From NCBI GenBank assembly GCA_006538405.1, contig BJKQ01000008.1, positions 1,922,001-1,986,000 of the forward strand: a stretch of 64,000 nt of DNA. Direction: 5' to 3'. The position numbers and the translations under genes are program-made. This DNA comes from Hansfordia pulvinata. Lineage: Eukaryota; Ascomycota; Sordariomycetes; Xylariales. Positions 46,521 through 57,380 of this stretch are shown piece after piece (position 1 is the stretch's first letter; every line of letters starts with the position of its first letter). The notes below the pieces were generated by a model that worked only from the letters and a program-made list of their open reading frames with translations, was not told where the DNA came from and searched no databases.

Positions 46521-47742
46521 AAGACAGATCTAGAAGAGTTGGGGACCCTTCCCTTCGGGATATGCAGGCTGTCGTCATCCCCCCCTGGTACCCGTTTCCA
46601 GCTTGCACCGCCACCGGCACTATCTGCGACAGCTCTCATGGGTCCTCGGTGGGTAGGAGAACTGTCAAGGGGGGTCAGGGAGAAGCATGGCGAATAGACA
46701 GGTGTCGGGTCTGGTGTTGGACGTCTTTCTCTCTCTCTCTCTCTCTCTAGAAAAGAGAGTAAGAAAATCGCACACCAACGCGGCGAATAGACTATGGATT
46801 ACCCAGTCATGGCAGATTAAGTATACATGGCGGGTATTTATATTTTTACCTGCCTTGGGTAATTAACCTAAAGGCCGAGTAACTTGCATAGTCCCTATCG
46901 TGTTGCAACTATCCACCTAACCAACTTGACTTGTTTGCCGGTGGAAGCTACCTGCTTTATCTAACTAAAGTAATCTATACTCGGTAGAGCATCCTACATT
47001 CCGCAGACTATTCTATACGCTCTCCCGTAGCTGGAAGCACCGCCGCCGCTTCCGCGCCCCCTTCTTTCGGGCGTGGCCCTGGCCGAATGTTGGTGGACCT
47101 TCCGCTTGGCTCCTCGCTTTCGCCTGTATCTAATTCGGTAGCCCTTATAACGTTACACCGGACGAGCGATCGCTCTCGGGACCGACGACACGTCTTCGCC
47201 TTGAACACCGGCTGAAAGAACAGAACGGCTCACATTGCTGTCGGTAATATATGTTACTTTGCTTCCCAACAGGGCGTCGTGTTTCAGTTACTAAGTGCTC
47301 GCCAAGGAGTCAAAAGCAAGCACGTGGCGGCCGGTGCGAGGCTGAGAAAGAAAGGACAGGACAGGAGCAAACTCGAGGTAGGCAAATGCTCCAGACTGTG
47401 CGTCCAAGGGCCGCGTTCCCATTCGCGGGCTCGGAGAAGAGACATAAAGAAGCGAAACCCCCCCGATTGGCGCGCCAGCCGAAAAGGAAGCATGTGTATA
47501 TTCGCATGAGAAATCATGTAAAACCGGTTTGGGGTTATCGTTCTATATCGTATGGTGGTTTGATACTATGGGGTTTTCTGGAGACCGTTGGTTACATCAC
47601 CATGTGGGTTTTTCTCTAAGAATCATACAGCGGGGTATCTCATGTAACGGAGAAACATAACCTCAAAAGCAAATCGTCAACCAAAGCCTGAGCGCCGCCC
47701 CCTCCTCCCCCCAGGACGACGACCTGACCGGGCCTTCCCCGC
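46521..47742. other. AT-richer convergent intergenic island
   Basis: Between the two secreted-protein genes. A (CT)n tract lies at 46731-46749. From about 46750 to 47000 the DNA is clearly richer in A and T than the rest of the window (for example GGTATTTATATTTTTACC near 46835). A short minus-strand frame at 47008-47208 and a plus-strand frame at 47251-47619 (ending in a hydrophobic segment) exist, but neither resembles a known protein. A degraded mobile element is possible; I see no terminal repeats. Confidence 0.35.
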
Positions 47743-48441
47743 TCAGCTGCTGGAGATTGACTTGTGGACGGCATAGGAGCCGATGGCGATGCAGCCGCCC
47801 ACGATCCAGATGGGGGAGGTGACGGTGATCAGGATCGAGATGATCTTGAGGGTCAGGGCGACCGTGGCGACGCCGACGGCGATGACAAAGGCCCACTTGA
47901 CAATGTTCTTCACCAGCCTGAGCTTGCCCTTGACGCCCGGGTAATGGTCGCTGAGCGTCTCCCTGAGCCCGCTGAAGCCGTCTGCGTTGAACATGTCCTT
48001 TACCAGGTTTTTGAACTCCCTCAGCTCGGGCAGGGTCTTGTCGTGGAAGTGCTCAAAGTACGCCTTGGCCGGGCGCTTCAGCTGCTTCCAGACGGCGCGC
48101 ACGGCCTTGCCGAACTGCCGGTAGAAGAAGCCCTCCTTCTCCTTGTCGCCCGGGCTGGCCGCCATGGCCTTGGCGGAGTCGGTGATGACCCGGGGGTCGT
48201 AGTCCGAGTCCTCGTGCATGGGGACATCGGGGCCGTCAGGCTGGATGTTCATGCCCACGAGACACTGCAGGTTCTCGTCCGGCATGGCCCTCAGGCATCG
48301 CTCGTCATAGTCGTTGTTGTCCCCAAGGCAAGGCGCCGTCAGGGGCGTGATGCGTTCTTCGCGGGGACCGCGGACGTCCAGTGGCTTGGCCAAGACGGAC
48401 GTCGCGGCAGACAAGAGCGCGATGAGTATGTGACTGCGCAT
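47743..48441 (-). CDS. Signal-peptide protein with C-terminal transmembrane pair, unknown function
   Basis: Single exon on the minus strand, 232 residues, intact. The N-terminus is a clear signal peptide (ILIALLSAATSVLA, cut near residue 18). Residues about 30-60 hold three or four cysteines (APCLGDNN, ERCLRAMP, LQCLVGMN). The middle is basic and helical (FYRQFGKAVRAVWKQLKRPA). Residues about 180-228 form two adjacent hydrophobic segments (WAFVIAVGVATVALTLKI and IWIVGGCIAIGSYAV) before the tail KSISSS. It is therefore likely anchored in a membrane with a luminal or extracellular N-terminal part. No family recognised. It converges on the secreted-protein gene to its left. Confidence 0.7.
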   Translation of the reverse strand: MRSHILIALLSAATSVLAKPLDVRGPREERITPLTAPCLGDNNDYDERCLRAMPDENLQCLVGMNIQPDGPDVPMHEDSDYDPRVITDSAKAMAASPGDKEKEGFFYRQFGKAVRAVWKQLKRPAKAYFEHFHDKTLPELREFKNLVKDMFNADGFSGLRETLSDHYPGVKGKLRLVKNIVKWAFVIAVGVATVALTLKIISILITVTSPIWIVGGCIAIGSYAVHKSISSS

Positions 48442-51400
48442 GGTTGCGTATCGTCACAAGACAAGGCCCTGAAGATTGGGTCCAAAGGGAGAGAGATATG
48501 TATGTAGTTGGGGTTCAAAAGCAGTGTGGACTTGTATCCTAGCACTAGTTCGTTTGCCGAGGAAGCAAACTCCTTTTGTTTGCTCAGGAACACTGGCGAA
48601 GATCCGTTTCTTTTCTTCTGATGTGTCAAAATCCAATGGGAAGGCATATGGCACGTGAAGTGGGAGAACCAGGTCCCTGGACCTCTCTTAAGTAGCACTC
48701 GTCGACCTTTCGCACTGCTGCGTTCAATCCCGCCGCGGCCCCCCTGCGACAGCGCGGCTTTCTCCGTCTGATGCTGCAATCACCACCCTTCCGTGTGTGT
48801 CAATAACGCCCGAAAAGCCGCAACATGGACGCCCTCGCCACGGCTCTCTCTCCGGCCGCACAACCCCCCCTCTCTTGCCAGGGCCCAATGGCAACATGGT
48901 CAGGGGAGACGTCGCCGGCCGTTGTGGCGGCCACCTGCCTGCATCAGCTGACCTGAGATGGCGATGAACAGGCATGCCGTCCTTCGGCGATGAACAGGCA
49001 TGCCGTTCTTCGACGACTGGTGCTTGGCAGGCAGAACTTCGCCCGGCTGAAAGCCAGAACTTCGCCCGGCTGACAGAGAGCGACAGGCGACGGTGCAATG
49101 GCCGTGGCGAGAAACTCGACCAGGCACCTAATACTTCGCGGATGCTGTCGCCGTCGCGGCCCACGGTCGCAGACGAGGATGCGAGAATCACACCACACCA
49201 GAATCACCGTGTCGTCGTCCGCAAATGTCGAATGGGGGACTCGTGGTTTGCTTCCCGAAATGGGCGCCCTTCCGCCACCCGCCCCACCCGGTTTTAGGAA
49301 TCCTGGAATCTTGTCGGGGCCAGCGTGGAATCACCCCCCGTCGAGATGGGGGGAAGAGAGTTGACGAGCGCTCGTAGCGGTTGATGCGACCCTTGCAGAC
49401 CCGAAGCCGCCACAGAGTGCGCCTGAGCCGGACTCAGGCGTGTCTCCGACCGTTCATTCGCCGGGAAGCCGCTGTCTGTTATCCGAATGAGAAGGATCCA
49501 AAGCTGGGAGCCGTGAAGAGAAGTGCCTTGAACAGTGAAGCGGTAGGCCATGCGCAGAAAAGAGAAACTGTCTCGTCCAAGAACGAGAGCCACCGGCACA
49601 CCAAAACAAAGCGCACACGATATTGACACGCATCGCGCCCGGCGCAGGCGCAAAACGCAGACGTAGGCAAGCACTTTTGACACCCTACCGACCGATTAGA
49701 CTGCGGGAAATGACGCTGACGCCATCATAGATCAAGCAGCGGAGCAACCCGGTAACCTTTCCTGCGGCGCGTGGCCTCCTCCGCCTCTGCTGCCCAGTGT
49801 AAACCGGCTTCGACCAGCGTGAACAACCCGAAACGAGTTTGTCCGAATTCTGCGAGTGCGAATAGTATGACCAACACGCAGAGGCGCCGCAGCCAGATAC
49901 TCCGAGACAACGCTCAAGGGCCTCTCGTGCTCAATGGGACCTCCGCCGCTGGATCAGTGGAAACGGACAAGCCGATATCGCCAAGTCTGCGTTGGAGTAC
50001 CGCTGTCCATCCAAGCACACGGTCACACCTACCAACAGAGGTGGCTGGCCTACCTACTCCCAAGACCTGTATGGACCCCCTCACATCGATCGCTACTATC
50101 ATCTGAGCGGCCGCAATGATATGCCTGATAACGCAGAAGAATATGTCCGACTGTTAGGAACTGGGGGGCATTGCTGGGGCCCCGAAACGCATTCGGGATC
50201 TCTGGGGATTGTTGAGGTCGCAGAGCCCATGCATAGGCGATGCAGGTCGCAGAGGAATCGCGATGTTGATTCTCGCATACACACCACGCTCTCTCTCCTT
50301 CGAGGTGATATCATATCCGCAGTCATATCGCAGCGCAACACTCGGCCGCCCGGGTCCGTCTCGCATTCGGCAAGAGTATCGAGTCCACATGAATGCGCAA
50401 GATGGGATCAAGGTGAAGAGCATCCTGCGTGTGCGCGCATGCAAGCATGGTCGCTTTTTTGACGTATATCGCTTTTCGAGATGCTCCCAACCTTGTGGGC
50501 ACTCTCATGTCGGTCTCGGAATGTACTTGACTCCTGCTGGAGGCTTAGATTGATTTGTAAATTCGGAGGTGAGTCATTGTATCGGACCAATGTCACCGAA
50601 GGTGCTGTAAGCACTCTCTGTGAGTATTTGGAATTCGTCGCTCAGAAGAATACCCGCAAGCTGAAGCCCAACGGCAGCACGAGTAGTCGAGGGGGGGTGG
50701 TGCTCTGTACCGGGTCAATGTCACCATTTCCGGCTTTTTTGCGTCGTCATAGCCTCTAACAACGGGCCATGGCCCGCCCTTCAACTTGGCAGCTGTGTAC
50801 TTTTTGCCCATCTGCATTGGGGGCGTCGGGCACGGCCGGCATTTGGGGTCTGGTAAGAATAGCGAGAAGGAGGCCGTTTCGAATCCTGCATGGGAAGACC
50901 TATTTCCAGTCACGGCATTCGCGAGGCGTGCATGTGGTTGCGTTCAAACGCCCATAATAAGACTCGAAACCACCGAGTTGTCCTATATCTGGGCAGTTGG
51001 GGGCGGAGACTCGGCGTCGAAGCCTGTCGGGGACGCCTGCGTGTTGGCGCCAGAAGGCGTCTGGAGTACGTACTCGTATCCATCCGCGGCGGCCAAAAAG
51101 GGACTGAAGTGCGAAGGCCCGCGACAGTCCAAAAAGAGTTTGACGTACGAAGTGAGTCTTTGGTGGGCGCATGGAGCGGCCGCGAGCGGTGCCCAGCCGT
51201 GCTCACCCCGGGTCGTGGCCTTGAGACGAACCGCACAGGGGTCACCACTCTCAGCGGACGGTCCATAAAAGTCGAGGCCGTTGGCCAAAGAGCAGGATCT
51301 TCGCTTTCGCATCCGCCCGCAGCCCAAACCAGCCACAGCGCGCCGATCCCAGCAAGCAGCGTGGCAGCCACCCGCGAGGGGTCGAAGGGGCTGTCGGCGT

Positions 51401-54017
51401 CCTTGGGCTCCGCTGGTGGGCTTCAAAGCCACGCCAAGACGACCTGGCTCCAAAGTTGCGTGCCACGGTACTCGTATGCCCCGGGGGTCCTGTTGTTGTT
51501 GTTGTTGTAGTTGTTGCACCGCACGTTGCTGTACTCGGAGCAGTTGAAGCAGTTCCTCTGGCTAGCAGGCGGGCAGAAAGCACCTGATTCGCCGGCTCGT
51601 TCCAAGGACAGGGAGCGTGGTCGCGCGTATCCGCCTGACGCATGTCGTCGTCGCTAGTGTACCGACCAGCTATCCGCGTATCTGCAAGCATGGGTAGACA
51701 ACCTTAGGCAGGGATGCGAGATCTCGCCCTGTTGGCCCCGCCATGTCCATGCCTCTGGCTGCCTGACTAACGACAATAGCCGAGTCCGAAGCTTCCATCC
51801 ACAACCCCACTCAACACAGCGCGCGAGGAACCCGAGGACCCCATACTCGTACTCCCAAGCGTACAACCGCCGTGCCCACCAGGTCGATACTCGTACCTGT
51901 AAGACGTCGTCGATCTGTGTTAGCCGTCCGCTTTGGGGTATTACTCCATTTGTCGGAGCAAACGACCGCGCACCGCAGAGCACCGCGCATGGCGCGTGGC
52001 GCGTGGCGTAGGGGTCCACGCGGTCGATATCTCCGTATGTACTCGAACAGAGCCCCGAGTCATTCGCTATTATGGGCGTGAGATGAGGTGCCGCCGCCTT
52101 GGCTCCGCGACGTGCGTGCGTGCTTACGGGCATGGCGTCGGAAGGGATCAGGCTGTGGGATCGGGTTGACAGCAGCACGAGTGCGAGCAGGCAGATTGAG
52201 TGGTGGGGCGATGAGGCTCTTGCGGAGGGCTCGGGGCTTGCTTACTGAGGGTGCGAAGCGTAATGCAACGCAGCTGGCGCGGCGCGGCGCCGCGGCAGCC
52301 CGTCGGTCCAAATCGTCTGGGGGTGTACTGCTTGCAAGCCTCCCTGGCAGAGCCATGAAGATGGAGCTGTCTCTTCACAACGGTCAGGACGGGCGGGGCC
52401 AAGCCTGCACCACGGCCGCATCATGGCATGGCATTGTGCTACTGTTGTACTCAGGCCCTTGCGGTGGGGACGGGGCGACAGGTCTTTACTCCAAGAGGAA
52501 GGGATGGGAAGAATATGTGGTCGGTCGGGTTGCATGTCGCAGAGTCGGCGTGGTCCGGGGTTGGCCATGGATGGTGTGGATGGCATGGGGTTTGGGCCGT
52601 ACAGCAGGCTCTGGACGTTTGCCAGTGCTGCGTCCGGCCATCCTCGCAGAAGGCGGCGAAGTCTTGGCCGTGTGGGCGCTGCAATTCGAGGATGTCTGTC
52701 GTTGTTGAGGTGACTGGGTGAGGACAGCTCGTGGGTGTATGATGGTGAGCAGGAGAGCCGGGTAACCGTACTTCCTGGAACAGCGACAATTGAGGAGGGT
52801 TGTGGGCTGGCATCACGCGTATGCTGGAGCCCTCGTACGCTGCGGGAGGTGCCTCATCATGGTCACGCACTTGCTTTCTCCCGGATGATGGATGGGATGT
52901 ACGAGTACATCGGATACGGCTAACATAGGTTTTACCTCAGGCACGGCACTGCATGAGGTACATGTACTGAGGTCCCTTGGATCCATTCCGGTGCTTCCAT
53001 TTCCCGCGTTCCAGAACGTCGAGTGCCGTTATGCATGTGGTTGATATCGCGTTCATATAGATACCTAGCACTCATATGCACGGCACAGGAGGGCAGGAGG
53101 TACCTAAAGCACTACCTCCCAGATACATACCGTAGCGACGGGTGGGCGGGAAACATGGATGAATGGACGGTGCCGGTTTCAGGAAGAGGCAGCAGCGACC
53201 CGAGCTGCAAGCCGGACACACGCAATGTTGAGGCAGGTGCAGATACTCGCAACGGCACGAGCTCGAGCACCGGCAGGCACGAGGCACGCAAGCAGGCACC
53301 CCGGAAGGCAGGCACGCGGGCTGACTGCAGACCCAAGACTGGCGATGCAAGGTCCGGCTGGCTCTCTGCTGATCCCCTCCTCACCTGTCCCCATCCACCC
53401 ACGCCGACCTCACGGCCGCATCGTTTCTCGCTCTTGCGCTCTGGGTCCGACGATCCCCGGACTCCCACAGCGTCCGCCGCAAGGTCCGTCGGTCTGTGTC
53501 CGTCTGCGCCCAGCTTCCGTTCCAACACGCGCACATGGCTGACCACTCCACAGCTCCTCGCCTGGTTGAGCGGTGCGGCTCGCATGGCACGGCCTGGTAG
53601 TCTGTCGCCTTTCCTGTCGCCACTCGTATGCGTATGCGTATGCGTTTGCGTACGCGCGAGCGTGCTGCGGCAATCGGCCTTGTCTGACCCGTCTGATCGA
53701 TCCAACTAACTACCTAGGTGGTAGGCAGCCTTCGTTGCAGGCGAGTATATAAAGAGAGGCACCACCCTCCTTCCCGACCTTCCCCCCTCTGGACCCATGA
53801 CCCAACTACGCCCTCATCATATCTCATCTGCTTGCGTGCTTGGCAGACTGCACACTCCCGCCTTCCTTACTCGCCTTGGACCGCCGGCGCCGCTATCCAC
53901 CCACATCTGCCCACTACTCCAAGACGCCTGCCTATCTGCGGCCGCAAGCTCGACGCTGCATGGCCGACGCCCACTGCGGTCCTGCATTCGACACAAGCAC
54001 GGCATCCCCCGCTGGCA
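48442..54017. other. Gene-poor stretch of 5.6 kb
   Basis: I could not support any gene. The DNA is of mixed composition with many conflicting short frames. A plus-strand frame at about 50786-51150, ending at a GTGAGT, looks slightly better than chance, but the opposite strand is equally open and no family is seen. It contains two small tandem duplications (listed separately), a (TTG)n tract near 51492-51506, (CGTATG)n near 53622-53645, and about eight copies of the ACTCGTA/TACGAGT motif. The right end is the leader of the GNAT gene, with TATATAAAGAG at about 53745. Confidence 0.4.
48960..49073. repeat. Two adjacent small tandem duplications
   Basis: A 21-base unit beginning GGCGATGAACAGG occurs at 48960-48980 and 48986-49006 (period 26). 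A different 19-base unit, CAGAACTTCGCCCGGCTGA, occurs at 49032-49050 and 49055-49073 (period 23). Both pairs are exact. Confidence 0.95.
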
Positions 54018-56844
54018 ATGATGGATTTGTCCTCTCCCATCGGAGGCGGGCCCATGGGCGACTACCTACGGTCCGCACGGCCGGCCAGACCGTCCAGGAA
54101 TCCTCACCACCCTCACAAGCCCCCCACGCCGGAATCACCAGAGCAGAAACCTACCTTGGCCGTTGACACCAGCGGCGGCAGTGAGGCTGGTATCGCCACC
54201 AACACTGCCCACAGCTGTCGCAGCGGCAGGGGCGAACCCCCCAGAGCACAACACCAGGGACCGCGCGGGACAGTGCACCAGGGACCGCCGATACTACGGC
54301 CTTGCATGCTCTTCACGCTGCTAACAAAGCAGAGCTGGTCAAGCAAATGAGCAGAGCGGCGGGGGCGCGGCCGCATAAATGGGGCCGCGATGGATGGTGT
54401 CTGCGGTGGTACCAGGCGGCCGCCTCTTCGCCTTCGTCCCCACAGCCACAAACACCCACACTGCCCAAGGAGAAGCGCGGGTCTGCCACCACCTCGGCAG
54501 CCGTACCACCATTAGTCGCCCCGGCTCCCTCGGACCCCGACCTGCATAATGTGCTTGAACACTACGGAGCCAGCGGCGGCGATGCGATCCCTGGGGCACA
54601 GGTACACGAGGCTGTTGACGCCGCCCTGAGGAACTTTGAACGCGACAGCCGCCGCCTCGTCTGGTACGTTGGCCCTGGCGACCAGCCCTTGATGGATAAG
54701 GCACTCCGCGAGCGTGGCCTCTGCCCGGAGGATGAGCAGCCCACCATGGTGATCGACCTGGCGAACGTGACCTTGGACGGCCCTTGTACAGCAGCCAACC
54801 CGGTAGATGCAGATCGGACGGCGGATCCAGCATCTCCAGTTTTGCCCAGCACAGGTTGCCGTACTATGTCCAAAGGCGAGCCAGCCCAGCCCGAGATGTT
54901 GGATGAGGAAGGCCGACCTCTGCCGCAACATTCCAGGATCAACCCGGCACTAAGGGATTACAAGCGCCAGCTTAAGATGCTCGAGGAAGAGAACAAAAGG
55001 CGCCTCCAATGTCAGTCCGGGCATCACGAGCACACCCAGAGCACTCTTGACCAAAAGTCCACATCACAAACGGCGAGCGACTTATCACCAGCGCCTCCAC
55101 GTGCTCTGTTGCCCACCAACATCACACCCCTTCCCGCCCTACTTCCCTTCAGCGCAGCCACACAGCCACAGCAAAATTGGCCGGCGCTCAGGCCGAGCCC
55201 TGTATGGGCCGAGAGAAAAGACGCTTCATGGGAGACTTGGGATCGAAAGTCGCCGAAAAAAGAGGAAGGGAACTATGAGGGGGCGGCCGCCCTGTCCCCT
55301 GAGCGGCCAATCGATAGCTGGTTGAGGCAGCGCGTACTTGACGCTGTGAGCAACGGGGGCTGCAATGCGGTGCCGTTTAACCACCGGCCCCCCCTTGATT
55401 ACCCGGCCCCAAAGCGCCCTGCCCCAGGACGTCGAGCAAGTGCGAGCTACACATTGAGCCAGTATCGTCGGGGCGTGACGCCAGGGGCATCGCCCGGGCG
55501 GCCACAGAGTTTCTCATCACGTCTACCCCACCTTCGGCAGCACCTGGCAGAGTACAACGCGCGACTGGGGGAGCTCTCGCGGGATCTTGTTTCGGAGGAT
55601 GAAGAGAGGCTACGGCTGGAGAAACCTTGTATGGATGTCTTTGGTGACTTTAGGGGTCGCTCAGCGAGACGCTCTCCTCCCCTGTCAGCTCCAACCTTTG
55701 TCGGTGGGAAATTGACCATGTCTTCAACTTCGCCGCAACAGTGCCGCGAGACGTTGAATGAACGCTACCGCGCCCGCAAACGGGCATGGAGAGGAGGAAG
55801 TGGCGGGGCTGGGGTCGGCCAAGATGTGTTGTCTCTTGTCACATCACATATCCCGTCGGCAGCGCCTGGTAGTGAGCCGCAGAGTGCGCCGCCATTGCTT
55901 CACAGCCGCACTAATGCATTCTACCGCCAGCAGCAACAACGCCTTCCGGTCCTGGGAAAGACTGAGCTGGGCGAGAGCTCCAAGGTGGTGACGACCGACC
56001 TTCTAGATGGGAGCGGCACGGCTGCCGTTTCCGCATTGCCACCCCAGCAACGTTCGACCAGGCCAAAATTGCCGTCAGCCCATGGGTACGCGCATGGTGC
56101 AGTAACGAGAGCTCTTCTGAAGGGGAGGGCAATGACAGCCAGCAGGCCAGCGACGTCGAGCATTGGACTCATGTTTTCGCCGCCATGCTGTGGTCGCTTC
56201 CTACCCACCAGTTCCGCATGTACGGTGCTGTGATGCAGAAGAATGGGCAGCGCAGCGGAGGTGGAAGTGAAGAGGTCAACAACGAAGAGACGCAAATTGA
56301 CGGCCACCAGCATGGCGAGAAGACGATGAAACAAGTGGACGGCGAAGCTCTGGTCATCGCCACAGGATATGTGCATGCGTTTGCGGGCGTGGCGTCACTT
56401 CACGGACTTGCGGTGCGCCCAAGCTATCAAGAAAAGGGCGTTGGACGAGCACTGGCATGTCTAGCTTTGTCGGATGCAAAATCGGCTGGATATCGAACAG
56501 CGATCCTGACCATTGGCGGGATCGGGGGCAGCAGCAGTAACGCGGGTAGAGATGCCGCCCTAGGTCTCTTCCAACGGATGGGTTTCCGTGAGTTTGGGCG
56601 TGTCAGGCGCTTTGCATTCCGACCTGCGGTCCAGAACGCGGACGCTGCCCAAAAGCAGCGGGGAGAAGACAAAGACGTGGAAATGGGGGGGAACACGCCG
56701 GATGCGGGGGTGGAAGGTGCTCGCAGGAAGCGAGGCAGTAGCTCCGCAGACATGGACACAGACATGGGCGACGACGAGTGGTCGGATGAATGGGAGGTGC
56801 TGAGCCGGTCGTCGTGGGGAGGTCCGGGGGCGGGTAGCCGTTGA
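54018..56844 (+). CDS. GNAT-family acetyltransferase with a very large internal insertion; two frame breaks
   Basis: Intronless. The start at 54018 (two consecutive ATGs) opens a disordered Pro-rich tail; the frame drops by one base at CCCCCC 54237-54242 and again at CCCC 56042-56045. Corrected length is 942 residues. The N-terminal half of a fungal GNAT fold is recognisable at about 160-250 (DPDLHNVLEHYG, RLVWYVGPGDQP, TMVIDLANV). The acetyl-CoA-binding half begins only near residue 677 (FDQAKIAVSPWVRAWC) with FAGVASLHGLAVRPSYQEKG, then VGRALACLAL and LGLFQRMGFREFGRVRRF. The roughly 430 residues between them are mostly low complexity but contain a helical motif RDYKRQLKMLEEENKRRL at about 310-328, a short motif that I have seen in many fungal proteins. 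The C-terminal tail is acidic with a basic RRKRG patch. The substrate is unknown. It converges with the next gene. Confidence 0.75.
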
Positions 56845-57380
56845 GAGGCTGCGGGGTTTGGAAATATCTTGTTCTCATACTCCAGTGTCTGCGGTCAAGG
56901 TTTTTGTGTCGCATCTATTACAGCATCCTAGGGCGTTTGGTACTTGATGGCAAGCCGGTCAGGCATAGCACAGCCGGCGCAGGCCCCAGGACGAGCCCTG
57001 TCGATTTACTCTGAGCGTTCGATACAACGGTTCCTAGGTCAACTGAAAAGGGTGTTGATCGTATAAGTCATTATAAGGTTGGACAGTGTTCTATCCTAGT
57101 GTCATGAGTATCGTAGACAGTCGTGAGCGGGCCATGCCTTGAATAGGCCCACGGTCTATATGCAATCTCGAGCTGGGCTGCTTTTCCTTGCCCTGTCCCC
57201 GCCCCTTCCCCGTCGTCTTCTCTCCTGCTATGTATATGAAATGGGAAGGGCGAAACGATGACCACACAGCAGGGGAAGAGTTCAATGCGGACCACAGAGG
57301 CTTCTTCCCCCCCCCCCCCCCCCGCTCTTCATTGCCACTCTCCTCTCGTCCTTCGTCCCTTTGGTACGAGACCCGGCGCG
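56845..57380. other. Convergent intergenic region with poly-C tract
   Basis: Between the 3' ends of the GNAT gene (plus) and the coiled-coil gene (minus). It holds a 17-base poly-C tract at 57307-57323 and no gene. Confidence 0.6.
57307..57323 (+). repeat. Poly-C tract, 17 nt
   Basis: Seventeen consecutive C residues. Confidence 0.95.

Noticed and set aside
47008..47619. Transposon-derived open frames in the AT-richer island
   Set aside because: Neither short frame shows reverse transcriptase, integrase, transposase or gag motifs, and no flanking direct or inverted repeats were seen.
50786..51268. Plus-strand frame ending at a GTGAGT donor
   Set aside because: It looked like an exon, but no matching downstream exon or upstream start could be built, the opposite strand is also open, and the protein resembles nothing I know.
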